Made by a program: the position numbers and the translations under genes. The notes beneath the pieces are model-generated. The model was not told the DNA's origin. It ran no database searches and was given only the letters and a program-made list of their open reading frames with translations. From Pseudomonas vlassakiae (GTDB taxonomy: Bacteria > Pseudomonadota > Gammaproteobacteria > Pseudomonadales > Pseudomonadaceae): DNA of 64,000 nucleotides. Shown here in pieces: positions 34,777 to 43,529 of the stretch. Numbering within the stretch: the first letter of the stretch is position 1; each line of letters starts with the position of its first letter. The stretch covers positions 1 through 64,000 of the forward strand of contig NZ_JABWRP020000018.1 of NCBI RefSeq assembly GCF_014269035.2, given 5' to 3'.

Positions 34777-36599
34777 AGCCGACGCATCGCCTGGCCTGCA
34801 GCCTGCTGTTCGCCTGCCTGAGCCTGCCCGCGCTGGCGGCGCCGCAACACGCGCTGACCCTGTATGACGAGCCGCCGAAATACCCGGCCGACTTCAAGCA
34901 CTTCGACTACGTCAACCCCGACGCGCCCAAAGGCGGCACCTTCCGCCAGTCCAGCTTCGGTGGCTTCGACAGCCTCAACCCGTTCATCAACAAAGGCGTG
35001 TCAGCCGAAAACATCAGCATCATCTACGACACCCTGATGCGTCAGAGCCAGGACGAGCCGTTCACCGAGTACGGCCTGGTCGCCGGCAAGATCGAGAAAG
35101 CCCCGGACAATAGCTGGGTGCGTTTCTACCTGCGCCCCGAAGCGCGCTTCCACGATGGCCACCCGATGCGCGCCGAGGATGTGGTGTTCACCTTCAACGC
35201 CCTGATCAAGGATGGCGCCCCGCTCTACCGCCAATACTACGGCGACGTCGCCGAAGTGGTTGCCGAAGACCCGCTGCGGGTGCTTTTCAGGTTCAAGCAC
35301 AAGAACAACCGCGAGCTGCCGTTGATCCTCGGCCAGCTGCCAGTGCTGCCCAAGCACTGGTACGAAAACCGCGAATTCAACCGCGGCAACCTGGAAATCC
35401 CGCTGGGCAGCGGGCCTTACAAGGTCGCCGAGGTCAAGGCCGGGCGCAGCATCCGTTACGAGCGGGTCAAGGACTACTGGGCCAAGGACCTGCCGATCAA
35501 CCGCGGTTTCTATAACTTCGACGCCATGACTTTCGACGCCTACCGCGACACCGCCGTCGCCCTGGAAGCCTTGAAGGCCGGTGCCTTCGACTATGCCCTT
35601 GAAGTCAGCGCAAAGAACTGGGCCAGCGCCTACAACGTGCCGGCCGTTCGTGAAGGCCGCCTGATCAAGGAAGAGCTGCCCAACGGTAACCCCACCGGGA
35701 TGCAGGGCTTCGTCTTCAACATCCGCCGCCCGCTGTTCCAGGACGTGCGCGTGCGCGAGGCGCTGAGCCAGTTGCTGGACTACGAATGGACCAACAAGCA
35801 GTTGTTCAACGGCGCCTACACCCGCACCGGCAGCTTCTTCGAGAACTCGGAAATGGCTGCCCGCGGCCTGCCCAGCGCCAATGAGCTGAAGATCCTCGAG
35901 CCGCTGCGCGGCAAGGTTCCTGATCAGGTCTTCAGCGAGGCCTTCCACAACCCGGTCAGCGATGGCAGCGGCATGATCCGCGAGCAACAGCGCAAGGCCT
36001 ACAAGCTGCTGCAGGAAGCCGGCTGGAAGATCGTCGACGACAAGATGGTCGACGCCCAGGGCAAGCCGGTGGTGATCGAGTTCCTGCTCGCGCAGACCGA
36101 GTTCGAGCGCATCCTGCTGCCATTCAAGCGGAACCTTGCCGACCTGGGCATCGACCTCAACATTCGCCGCGTCGATGTCTCGCAGTACATCACCCGCCTG
36201 CGCTCGCGTGATTACGACATGATCGTCAGCGGCTTCGCACAGTCCAACTCGCCGGGCAACGAGCAGCGCGAGTACTGGAGCAGCAGCGCCGCCGACAACC
36301 CGGGCAGCCGCAACTTCATCGGCCTGCGCGACCCGGCCATCGACCAGCTGGTGGAGCAGCTGATCAACGCCGATTCGCGCCAGAGCCTGATCGACCATTG
36401 CCGGGCGCTGGACCGCGTGTTGCTGTGGGGTTACTACGTGATCCCCAACTGGCACATCAAGACCTGGCGCGTGGCCTACTGGAACCACATCGGCCATCCC
36501 AAGGTTTCGCCCAAGTACGACGTCGGCATCGACACCTGGTGGATCAAGCCCAACGTCACCCCTGCCGTGAGCGAAACCCCTGCAGACGAGGCCAACTGA
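34773..36599 (+). CDS. nppA2: Periplasmic peptide-binding protein of Npp/Yej ABC importer, second copy
   Basis: Second solute-binding protein of 608 residues, same family and length as the one before it. The signal peptide LACSLLFACLSLPALAA is clear. Shared landmarks include HFDYVNPDAPKGGTFRQSSFG, LRPEARFHDGHPMRAEDVVFTF and a C-terminal WGYYVIPNWHIKTWRVAYWN. The ATG at 34773 overlaps the previous stop. Two binding proteins feeding one permease suggest two substrate ranges for a single importer. Confidence 0.92.
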   Translation: MKPTHRLACSLLFACLSLPALAAPQHALTLYDEPPKYPADFKHFDYVNPDAPKGGTFRQSSFGGFDSLNPFINKGVSAENISIIYDTLMRQSQDEPFTEYGLVAGKIEKAPDNSWVRFYLRPEARFHDGHPMRAEDVVFTFNALIKDGAPLYRQYYGDVAEVVAEDPLRVLFRFKHKNNRELPLILGQLPVLPKHWYENREFNRGNLEIPLGSGPYKVAEVKAGRSIRYERVKDYWAKDLPINRGFYNFDAMTFDAYRDTAVALEALKAGAFDYALEVSAKNWASAYNVPAVREGRLIKEELPNGNPTGMQGFVFNIRRPLFQDVRVREALSQLLDYEWTNKQLFNGAYTRTGSFFENSEMAARGLPSANELKILEPLRGKVPDQVFSEAFHNPVSDGSGMIREQQRKAYKLLQEAGWKIVDDKMVDAQGKPVVIEFLLAQTEFERILLPFKRNLADLGIDLNIRRVDVSQYITRLRSRDYDMIVSGFAQSNSPGNEQREYWSSSAADNPGSRNFIGLRDPAIDQLVEQLINADSRQSLIDHCRALDRVLLWGYYVIPNWHIKTWRVAYWNHIGHPKVSPKYDVGIDTWWIKPNVTPAVSETPADEAN

Positions 36600-36600
36600 C

Positions 36601-37674
36601 ATGCTGGCCTACATCCTGCGTCGCCTGCTGCTGATCATTCCGACCCTGTTCGGCATCCTCATCATCAACTTCATCATCGTCCAGGCTGCCCCCGGCGGCC
36701 CGGTGGAACAGATGATCGCCAAGCTCGAAGGTTTCGAGGGCGCCACCAGCCGCATTGCCGGCGGCGGCGCCGAGGTCTCGGTGGCCGGTTCCAACTACCG
36801 CGGCGCCCAGGGCCTGGACCCGGCGCTGATCGCCGAGATCGAGCACATGTATGGCTTCGACAAATCGGCGCCCGAACGCTTGTGGATCATGATCAAGAAC
36901 TACGCCACGCTGGACTTCGGTGACAGCTTCTTCCGCGACGCCAAGGTCATCGACCTGATCGCCGAGAAGATGCCAGTGTCGATTTCGCTGGGGCTGTGGA
37001 GCACGCTGATCATGTACCTGGTGTCGATTCCGCTGGGCATCGCCAAGGCGGTACGCCACGGCAGCCACTTCGACGTCTGGACCAGCTCGGCGATCATCGT
37101 CGGCTACGCCATCCCTGCGTTCCTGTTCGCCATCCTGCTGATCGTGCTGTTCGCCGGCGGCAGCTATTTCGACTGGTTCCCGCTGCGCGGCCTGACCTCC
37201 AACAATTTCGACGAGCTGTCCACCACCGGCAAGGTGCTCGACTACTTCTGGCACCTGGTGTTGCCGATCACCGCCCTGGTGATCGGCAACTTCGCCACCA
37301 TGACCTTGCTGACCAAGAACAGCTTCCTCGACGAGATCAACAAGCAGTACGTGGTCACCGCCAAGGCCAAGGGCCTGAGCCGGCCACGCGTGCTGTACGG
37401 GCATGTGTTCCGCAACGCCATGCTGCTGGTGATCGCCGGCTTCCCGTCGGCATTCATTGGCATTTTCTTCACCGGCTCCCTGCTGATCGAGGTGATCTTC
37501 AGCCTCGATGGCCTGGGCCTGATGAGTTTCGAAGCGGCGATCAACCGCGACTACCCGGTGGTCTTCGGCACCCTGTTCATCTTCACCCTGCTCGGGTTGG
37601 TGGTGAAACTGATCGGCGACCTGACCTATACCCTGGTCGATCCACGCATCGACTTTGCCAGCCGGGAGCACTGA
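36601..37674 (+). CDS. nppB: Peptide ABC transporter permease (YejB/NppB)
   Basis: Inner-membrane permease of 357 residues with the DppB-type N-terminus (MLAYILRRLLLIIPTLFGILIINFIIVQ), a large periplasmic loop and the EAA-type cytoplasmic segment TAKAKGLSRPRVLYGHVFRNAMLLVIAG. It forms the channel with the next gene product. It starts one base after the stop of the second binding protein. Confidence 0.93.
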   Translation: MLAYILRRLLLIIPTLFGILIINFIIVQAAPGGPVEQMIAKLEGFEGATSRIAGGGAEVSVAGSNYRGAQGLDPALIAEIEHMYGFDKSAPERLWIMIKNYATLDFGDSFFRDAKVIDLIAEKMPVSISLGLWSTLIMYLVSIPLGIAKAVRHGSHFDVWTSSAIIVGYAIPAFLFAILLIVLFAGGSYFDWFPLRGLTSNNFDELSTTGKVLDYFWHLVLPITALVIGNFATMTLLTKNSFLDEINKQYVVTAKAKGLSRPRVLYGHVFRNAMLLVIAGFPSAFIGIFFTGSLLIEVIFSLDGLGLMSFEAAINRDYPVVFGTLFIFTLLGLVVKLIGDLTYTLVDPRIDFASREH

Positions 37675-37675
37675 C

Positions 37676-38695
37676 ATGGCCCTGTCCCCCCTCAACCGCC
37701 GGCGCTTCGAGCGCTTCAAGGCCAACCGCCGAGGCTGGTGGTCGCTGTGGCTGTTCCTGATCCTGTTCGGCCTGAGCCTGGGCGCCGAGCTGATCGCCAA
37801 CGACAAACCGATTGCCGTGCGCTACGAAGGCTCGTGGTACTTCCCGGCGTTCAAGCGCTACCCGGAAACCACCTTCGGCGGTGAATTCCCGCTGGAGGCC
37901 AACTACAAGAGCCCGTATATCCGCGACCTGCTGCAGAAGAGGGACAGCCTGGTGGTCTGGGCGCCGATCCCGTTCAGTTACCAGAGCATCAACTACGACC
38001 TGCGCGTACCGGCCCCGGCGCCACCCTCGGCCGACAACTGGCTGGGCACCGACGACCAGGGCCGCGACGTGCTGGCACGGGTGATCTACGGTTTCCGTGT
38101 GTCGGTGCTGTTCGCCATCACCCTGACGGTGTTGAGTTCCATCGTCGGCGTCATTGCCGGCGCCCTGCAGGGCTTCTACGGCGGCTGGGTCGACCTGGCC
38201 GGGCAGCGCTTCCTGGAAATCTGGTCCGGCCTGCCAGTGCTGTACCTGTTGATCATCCTCGCCAGCTTCGTGCAGCCCAACTTCTGGTGGTTGCTGGGCA
38301 TCATGCTGTTGTTCTCGTGGATGAGCCTGGTGGACGTGGTACGTGCCGAGTTCCTGCGTGGGCGCAACCTGGAATACGTGCGCGCGGCCCGCGCCCTGGG
38401 GATGCGCAACGGCGCGATCATGTATCGGCACATCCTGCCCAACGCGATGATCTCGACCATGACCTTCATGCCGTTCATCCTCACCGGTGCCATCGGTACC
38501 CTGACCGCGCTGGACTTCCTCGGCTTCGGCCTGCCCCCTGGCGCGCCGTCGCTGGGTGAACTGGTGGCGCAAGGCAAGTCCAACCTGCAAGCCCCGTGGC
38601 TGGGCATCAGCGCCTTTGCCGTGCTGGCGATCATGCTCAGCCTGCTGGTGTTCATCGGCGAATCCGCCCGCGATGCCTTCGACCCGAGGAAGTGA
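37676..38695 (+). CDS. nppC: Peptide ABC transporter permease (YejE/NppC)
   Basis: Second permease, 339 residues, with a cytoplasmic basic N-terminus (NRRRFERFKANRRGWWSLWLFLILFGLSL), the DppC landmark NWLGTDDQGRDVLARVIYGFRVS and the EAA-like loop VRAARALGMRNGAIMYRHILPNAM. The ATG at 37676 lies one base after the nppB stop. It pairs with NppB in the inner membrane. Confidence 0.93.
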   Translation: MALSPLNRRRFERFKANRRGWWSLWLFLILFGLSLGAELIANDKPIAVRYEGSWYFPAFKRYPETTFGGEFPLEANYKSPYIRDLLQKRDSLVVWAPIPFSYQSINYDLRVPAPAPPSADNWLGTDDQGRDVLARVIYGFRVSVLFAITLTVLSSIVGVIAGALQGFYGGWVDLAGQRFLEIWSGLPVLYLLIILASFVQPNFWWLLGIMLLFSWMSLVDVVRAEFLRGRNLEYVRAARALGMRNGAIMYRHILPNAMISTMTFMPFILTGAIGTLTALDFLGFGLPPGAPSLGELVAQGKSNLQAPWLGISAFAVLAIMLSLLVFIGESARDAFDPRK

Positions 38696-38696
38696 A

Positions 38697-40295
38697 ATGA
38701 GCGAACAGAACCTGATCGAAGTGCGTGACCTGGCCGTGGAGTTCGTCACCGGCGAACACGTCAACCGAGTGGTCGACGGCATCAGCTTCGACATCCGCAA
38801 GGGCGAGACCCTGGCCCTGGTCGGCGAAAGCGGCTCGGGCAAATCCGTCACCGCTCACTCGATTCTGCGGCTACTGCCCTACCCACTGGCGCGCCACCCC
38901 AGTGGCTGCATCCGCTATGAGGGCAAGGACCTGCTGCAGCAGAACGAAAAGGCCCTGCAGCGCATTCGCGGCAACCGCATCGCGATGATCTTCCAGGAAC
39001 CGATGACCTCGCTGAACCCGTTGCACTGCATCGAGAAACAGATCAATGAAATCCTCCTGCTGCACAAGGGCCTGACTGGCAAGCAAGCCACTGCGCGAAC
39101 GCTGGAGCTGCTGGAAATGGTCGGCATCCCCGAACCGCGCAAGCGCCTGAAGGCCCTGCCCCATGAGCTGTCCGGCGGCCAGCGCCAACGGGTGATGATC
39201 GCCATGGCGCTGGCCAACGAGCCCGAGCTGTTGATCGCCGATGAGCCGACCACGGCGCTGGATGTGACCGTGCAGTTGAAGATCCTCGACCTGCTGAAAA
39301 AACTACAGGCGAAGTTAGGCATGGCCCTGCTGCTGATCAGTCACGACCTCAACCTGGTGCGCCGCATCGCCCATCGTGTGTGCGTGATGCAGCGCGGGCA
39401 GATCGTCGAACAGGCCGAGTGCACCACGCTGTTCAGTGCACCGCAGCATCACTACACGCAGATGCTGATCAACGCCGAGCCCAGCGGGCTGCCGGCGCAT
39501 AACCCGGTAGGGGCGCCGCTGCTGGAGGTGAATGACCTGAAGGTGTGGTTCCCGATCAAGAAGGGGCTGCTGCGCAAGACCGTGGACCATGTGAAGGCGG
39601 TGGACGGCATCAACTTCAGCCTGCCCCAGGGGCAGACGCTGGGCATCGTCGGCGAGTCCGGGTCGGGCAAATCGACACTGGGCCTGGCGATTCTGCGGTT
39701 GATCTCCAGCCAGGGTGGGATCCGCTTTCATGGGCAACAGCTCGAAGGGATGAACCAGAAGCAAGTGCGGCCGCTGCGGCGGGAAATGCAGGTGGTGTTT
39801 CAGGACCCTTTCGGCAGCCTGAGCCCGCGCATGTGCGTGGCGGATATCGTTGGCGAGGGGTTGCGGATACACAAGATCGGCACGCCGGCGGAACAAGAGG
39901 CAGCGATCATTGCGGCGCTGGAGGAAGTGGGGCTGGACCCGCGCACCCGCCATCGCTACCCCCATGAGTTTTCCGGTGGCCAGCGCCAGCGCATCGCCAT
40001 TGCCCGGGCGCTGGTGTTGAAGCCTGCACTGATCCTGCTGGATGAACCGACCTCGGCGCTCGACCGCACGGTGCAGCGGCAGGTGGTGGAGTTGCTGCGC
40101 AATCTGCAGGCCAAGTACAACCTGACGTACCTGTTCATCAGCCATGACCTTGCAGTGGTGAAAGCGCTGAGCCACCAGTTGATGGTGATCAAGCATGGGC
40201 ATGTGGTGGAGCAAGGGGAAGCGCGGGAGATCTTTCATGCGCCGCAACATGTTTATACGAAACAACTGTTGGAGGCGGCGTTTTTGGGGGCGTGA
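38697..40295 (+). CDS. nppD: Peptide ABC transporter ATPase, two fused nucleotide-binding domains (YejF/NppD)
   Basis: Double ATPase of 532 residues powering the importer. The first domain shows Walker A GESGSGKSVTAHS, signature LSGGQRQRVMIAMAL and Walker B LLIADEPTTALD. The second domain repeats them as GESGSGKSTLGLAIL, FSGGQRQRIAIARAL and LILLDEPTSALD. Each half has an oligopeptide-type C-terminal extension ending in PQHHYT or PQHVYT. The ATG at 38697 follows the nppC stop by one base. It completes the mltD-adjacent importer operon. Confidence 0.95.
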   Translation: MSEQNLIEVRDLAVEFVTGEHVNRVVDGISFDIRKGETLALVGESGSGKSVTAHSILRLLPYPLARHPSGCIRYEGKDLLQQNEKALQRIRGNRIAMIFQEPMTSLNPLHCIEKQINEILLLHKGLTGKQATARTLELLEMVGIPEPRKRLKALPHELSGGQRQRVMIAMALANEPELLIADEPTTALDVTVQLKILDLLKKLQAKLGMALLLISHDLNLVRRIAHRVCVMQRGQIVEQAECTTLFSAPQHHYTQMLINAEPSGLPAHNPVGAPLLEVNDLKVWFPIKKGLLRKTVDHVKAVDGINFSLPQGQTLGIVGESGSGKSTLGLAILRLISSQGGIRFHGQQLEGMNQKQVRPLRREMQVVFQDPFGSLSPRMCVADIVGEGLRIHKIGTPAEQEAAIIAALEEVGLDPRTRHRYPHEFSGGQRQRIAIARALVLKPALILLDEPTSALDRTVQRQVVELLRNLQAKYNLTYLFISHDLAVVKALSHQLMVIKHGHVVEQGEAREIFHAPQHVYTKQLLEAAFLGA

Positions 40296-40333
40296 TTCCC
40301 GGTGCCTGCCAAGCGCTTTGCAGTGCCAGTGAG

Positions 40334-40361
40334 ATCGAGCGCCGCCCGCGCGGCGCTCGAT
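40334..40361. repeat. Perfect 12-bp inverted repeat, dispersed element and possible terminator
   Basis: ATCGAGCGCCGC and GCGGCGCTCGAT pair perfectly around a four-base loop, 38 bases after the importer operon. The core GAGATCGAGCGCCGCCCGCG recurs at 58654-58673, so this is a dispersed intergenic repeat of the genome. It could also stop transcription of the npp operon, though only a short T-run (TTT) follows. Confidence 0.7.
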
Positions 40362-40537
40362 TTCAGCCCCCCTGCAAAAACCACGTCATACACCTGTCGA
40401 CCCAGCTGCGACTCCAAACAGTCCCGGTCACCGGACCTGAGCCAATCATCAGAAATTCTGATCACGATTGTCTTTCATCATCAACCAGATCGGGCATAGA
40501 TTCTCTTCCGTCAACCCCGGCAACAACGGTAGAGCTC

Positions 40538-43468
40538 ATGTCCAGCCCACAACAAATACCCGCCTCCCCTGTCCTCGACACGCTGATCCAGCGCTCCGCC
40601 CTGCCCAGCCCTGCGCTCAGCGAAGCCCAGGCGCATGCGCTGCTGCAGACGCATTACGGCCTGGATGGCGACTTGACGGCGCTGGGCAGCCAGCAGGACC
40701 TGAACTTGCGCGTGGACGCCGCGCAAGGGCGCTTCGTGCTCAAGGCCTGCCACGGCAGCTACGCCGAGGTCGAACTGCAGGCGCAGCACGCCGCCCTCGC
40801 CTACCTGCGCGAGCAGGACGTGCCAGTGCCCGCCGTGCAGGCTGCGCGAAATGGCGACACCTTGCTGGCAGAGGCCATCGACGGGCAGCCCTTGCGTGTA
40901 CGCTTGCTCGACTACATTGACGGCCAGCCAGTGACCCGCCTCAAGCACATGCCGCCGCGCCTGATGGCCGAACTGGGCGGGCTGTGCGCACGGCTCGACA
41001 AGGCCTTGGTCGACTTTGACCATCCGGGCCTGGTGCGTACCCTGCAATGGGACCCGCAGCATGCCCAGGCGCTGATCACACACCTGCTGCCGGTGCTGCA
41101 GGACGCCGGGCAGCGCACCCGCATCGAGCAGGCCACGCGCCTGGCCAGCGAGCGCCTCGCGCCCTTGGCAGAGCGGCTGCCAACCCAGGCCGTGCACCTG
41201 GACATCACCGACGACAACACCGTCTGGGCCCGCGACGACCAGCGCCAATGGCAACTGCAAGGTGTCATTGACTTCGGCGACCTGTCGCGCACCTGGCGCA
41301 TCGCCGACCTCTCGGTGACCTGCGCTGCGCTGCTGCACCATGCCGAAGGCGACCCGCTGCGCATCCTGCCGGCGGTCAGCGCCTACCAGGCCCTCAACCC
41401 GCTGACCGAAGCAGAACTGCGTGCCCTGTGGCCGTTGGTACTCAACCGTGCAGCGGTGCTGGTGCTGAGCAGCGCGCAGCAATTGGCCGTGGACCCGGAC
41501 AACCAGTACACCCGCGACAACGTCGCCCATGAGTGGGAAATCTTCGATACCGCCACGGCCGTGCCATTCGCCTTGATGGAGGCGGCCATCCTCCAGGCGG
41601 CCGGCCTGTCAGCCGACGCAGCCGAGCTGACGGGCTGTGCGCCGCTACTACCCGAGTTGGCAGGGCTGCCGGTCAAGCGCGTCGACCTGGGCGTGCTCAG
41701 CGTGCATTGCGAAGCCGGCAACTGGGAACAGCCGGGCTTCGACCAGCGCCTGCTGAGCGCACAACCGGCGCCGGCCTGCAGCCTGCATGGCCAGTACCGG
41801 CTGTCACAGACCCATATCGATCGCCCCGAAGAACCGGCAACCTGCGCGTTGGGCGTAGAGCTGCATGTGCCCAATGGCAGTACGGTCCAGGCGCCCGACG
41901 CGGGCATCTGGCACGGCGATGGCGACGGCCGCGGCTGCCTGCGCACGCCCCATTGGGCCTTGTGGTTGCAAGGCCTGGAAGATGCCCCGGCCGATGGCCA
42001 GGCGTTGGCAAAAGGGCAATCACTGGGCAGCAGCTGCGGCTACCTCAGTGTCCAGCTGTGCCTGGACACCCGCATCCAGCCGCCATTCTTCGCCACACCG
42101 TCCCAGGCTGCCGCCTGGCTGGCCCTGTGCCCGTCGCCTTCAGCGCTGCTGGGGTTCGATTGCGATGCCGAACCATTACCCGACCCGCAGGCCCTGCTGG
42201 CCCGTCGCGACGCCAGCTTCGCCCGGTCGCAGAAGCACTACTACGCACAGCCGCCGCAGATCGAACGCGGCTGGCGCAACTACCTGATCGACCTGCAGGG
42301 CCGGTCATACCTGGACATGCTCAACAACGTCGCCGTGCTGGGCCACGGCCACCCGCGCATGGTCGCCGAGTCGGCGCGCCAGTGGTCGCTGCTCAACACC
42401 AACTCACGCTTCCATTACGCCGCCATCACCGAGTTCTCCGAGCGCCTGCTCGCCCTCGCGCCCGAAGGCTTCGACCGGGTTTTCATGGTCAACAGCGGCA
42501 CCGAGGCCAACGACCTGGCGATCCGCCTGGCCTGGGCCTACAGCGGTGGCCGTGACCTGCTCAGCGTGCTGGAGGCCTACCACGGCTGGTCGGTGGCCAC
42601 CGATGCCATTTCCACCTCCATCGCCGACAACCCGCAGGCCCTGGAAACCCGCCCGGACTGGGTGCACCCGGTGGAGGCACCGAACACCTTCCGCGGCCGC
42701 TTCCGCGGTGCCGACACGGCCGCCGACTACCTGCGCGACGTCGACACCAAGCTGGCCGACCTCGATGCCCGCGGGCGCCAGCTGGCCGGCATCATCTGCG
42801 AGCCGGTGTACGGCAACGCCGGGGGTATTTCGCTGCCGGCCGGTTACCTGCGCGAGGCGTATGCCAAGGTCCGTGCCCGCGGCGGCGTGTGCATCGCCGA
42901 CGAGGTGCAGGTCGGTTATGGCCGCCTGGGCGAGTACTTCTGGGGCTTCGAGGAACAGGGCGTGGTGCCTGACATCATCACCATGGCCAAGGGCATGGGC
43001 AACGGCCAGCCGCTGGGGGTAGTGATTACCCGCCGCGAGATCGCCGAGGCCCTGGAAGCCGAGGGTTACTTCTTCTCCTCGGCCGGTGGCAGCCCGGTCA
43101 GCTGCCGCATCGGCATGGCGGTGCTGGACGTGATGCAGGAGGAAGGCCTGTGGGACAACGCTCGCGACACCGGGCGCTATTTCAAGGCGCGCCTGCAGGC
43201 ACTGGTCGACAAACACCCACTGGCTGGCGCGGCACATGGCTCGGGCTTCTACCTGGGGCTGGAGCTGGTGCGCGACCGCGCGACCCTGGAGCCGGCCACC
43301 GAGGAAACCATGCTGCTGTGCGACCGCTTGCGTGAGCTGGGGATCTTCATGCAGCCAACTGGCGACTACCTGAACATCCTCAAGATCAAGCCGCCGATGT
43401 GCACCACCCGGGCCAGCGTCGATTACTTCGTCGACAGCATTGACCGGGTGCTTGGCGAAGGCTTGTAA
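40538..43468 (+). CDS. Three-domain fusion: APH-type kinase, degenerate M23 domain, class III aminotransferase
   Basis: Fusion protein of 976 residues. Residues about 40-330 form an aminoglycoside-phosphotransferase-like kinase with the catalytic AVHLDITDDNTVW and VIDFGDLSRTWRIADL motifs. Residues about 420-530 resemble an M23/LysM-peptidase barrel, but the expected zinc histidines are not seen. Residues about 550-975 are a PLP aminotransferase with NSGTEANDLAIRLA, CIADEVQVGYGRLG and the PLP lysine in ITMAKGMGNGQPLG. In mammals a hydroxylysine kinase and a phospho-lyase of these two families work in sequence, and bacterial fusions are known. The likely role is phosphorylation then ammonia/phosphate elimination of an amino alcohol such as 5-hydroxylysine or ethanolamine; the substrate is not proven. 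Confidence 0.87.
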   Translation: MSSPQQIPASPVLDTLIQRSALPSPALSEAQAHALLQTHYGLDGDLTALGSQQDLNLRVDAAQGRFVLKACHGSYAEVELQAQHAALAYLREQDVPVPAVQAARNGDTLLAEAIDGQPLRVRLLDYIDGQPVTRLKHMPPRLMAELGGLCARLDKALVDFDHPGLVRTLQWDPQHAQALITHLLPVLQDAGQRTRIEQATRLASERLAPLAERLPTQAVHLDITDDNTVWARDDQRQWQLQGVIDFGDLSRTWRIADLSVTCAALLHHAEGDPLRILPAVSAYQALNPLTEAELRALWPLVLNRAAVLVLSSAQQLAVDPDNQYTRDNVAHEWEIFDTATAVPFALMEAAILQAAGLSADAAELTGCAPLLPELAGLPVKRVDLGVLSVHCEAGNWEQPGFDQRLLSAQPAPACSLHGQYRLSQTHIDRPEEPATCALGVELHVPNGSTVQAPDAGIWHGDGDGRGCLRTPHWALWLQGLEDAPADGQALAKGQSLGSSCGYLSVQLCLDTRIQPPFFATPSQAAAWLALCPSPSALLGFDCDAEPLPDPQALLARRDASFARSQKHYYAQPPQIERGWRNYLIDLQGRSYLDMLNNVAVLGHGHPRMVAESARQWSLLNTNSRFHYAAITEFSERLLALAPEGFDRVFMVNSGTEANDLAIRLAWAYSGGRDLLSVLEAYHGWSVATDAISTSIADNPQALETRPDWVHPVEAPNTFRGRFRGADTAADYLRDVDTKLADLDARGRQLAGIICEPVYGNAGGISLPAGYLREAYAKVRARGGVCIADEVQVGYGRLGEYFWGFEEQGVVPDIITMAKGMGNGQPLGVVITRREIAEALEAEGYFFSSAGGSPVSCRIGMAVLDVMQEEGLWDNARDTGRYFKARLQALVDKHPLAGAAHGSGFYLGLELVRDRATLEPATEETMLLCDRLRELGIFMQPTGDYLNILKIKPPMCTTRASVDYFVDSIDRVLGEGL

Positions 43469-43529
43469 GGGCTATCAACCGGGCCGGCGAGTGTTCATAC
43501 TTTCCGGCCTCTTCCTCAGGTTTGCGGAC

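Noticed and set aside
35001..36602. 533-codon minus-strand frame opposite the second binding protein
   Set aside because: Antisense shadow of a strongly supported gene with no recognisable motif.
41790..42130. Active M23 metallopeptidase domain within the triple fusion
   Set aside because: The expected histidine/aspartate zinc ligands are not visible in the barrel region, so peptidase activity is not claimed.
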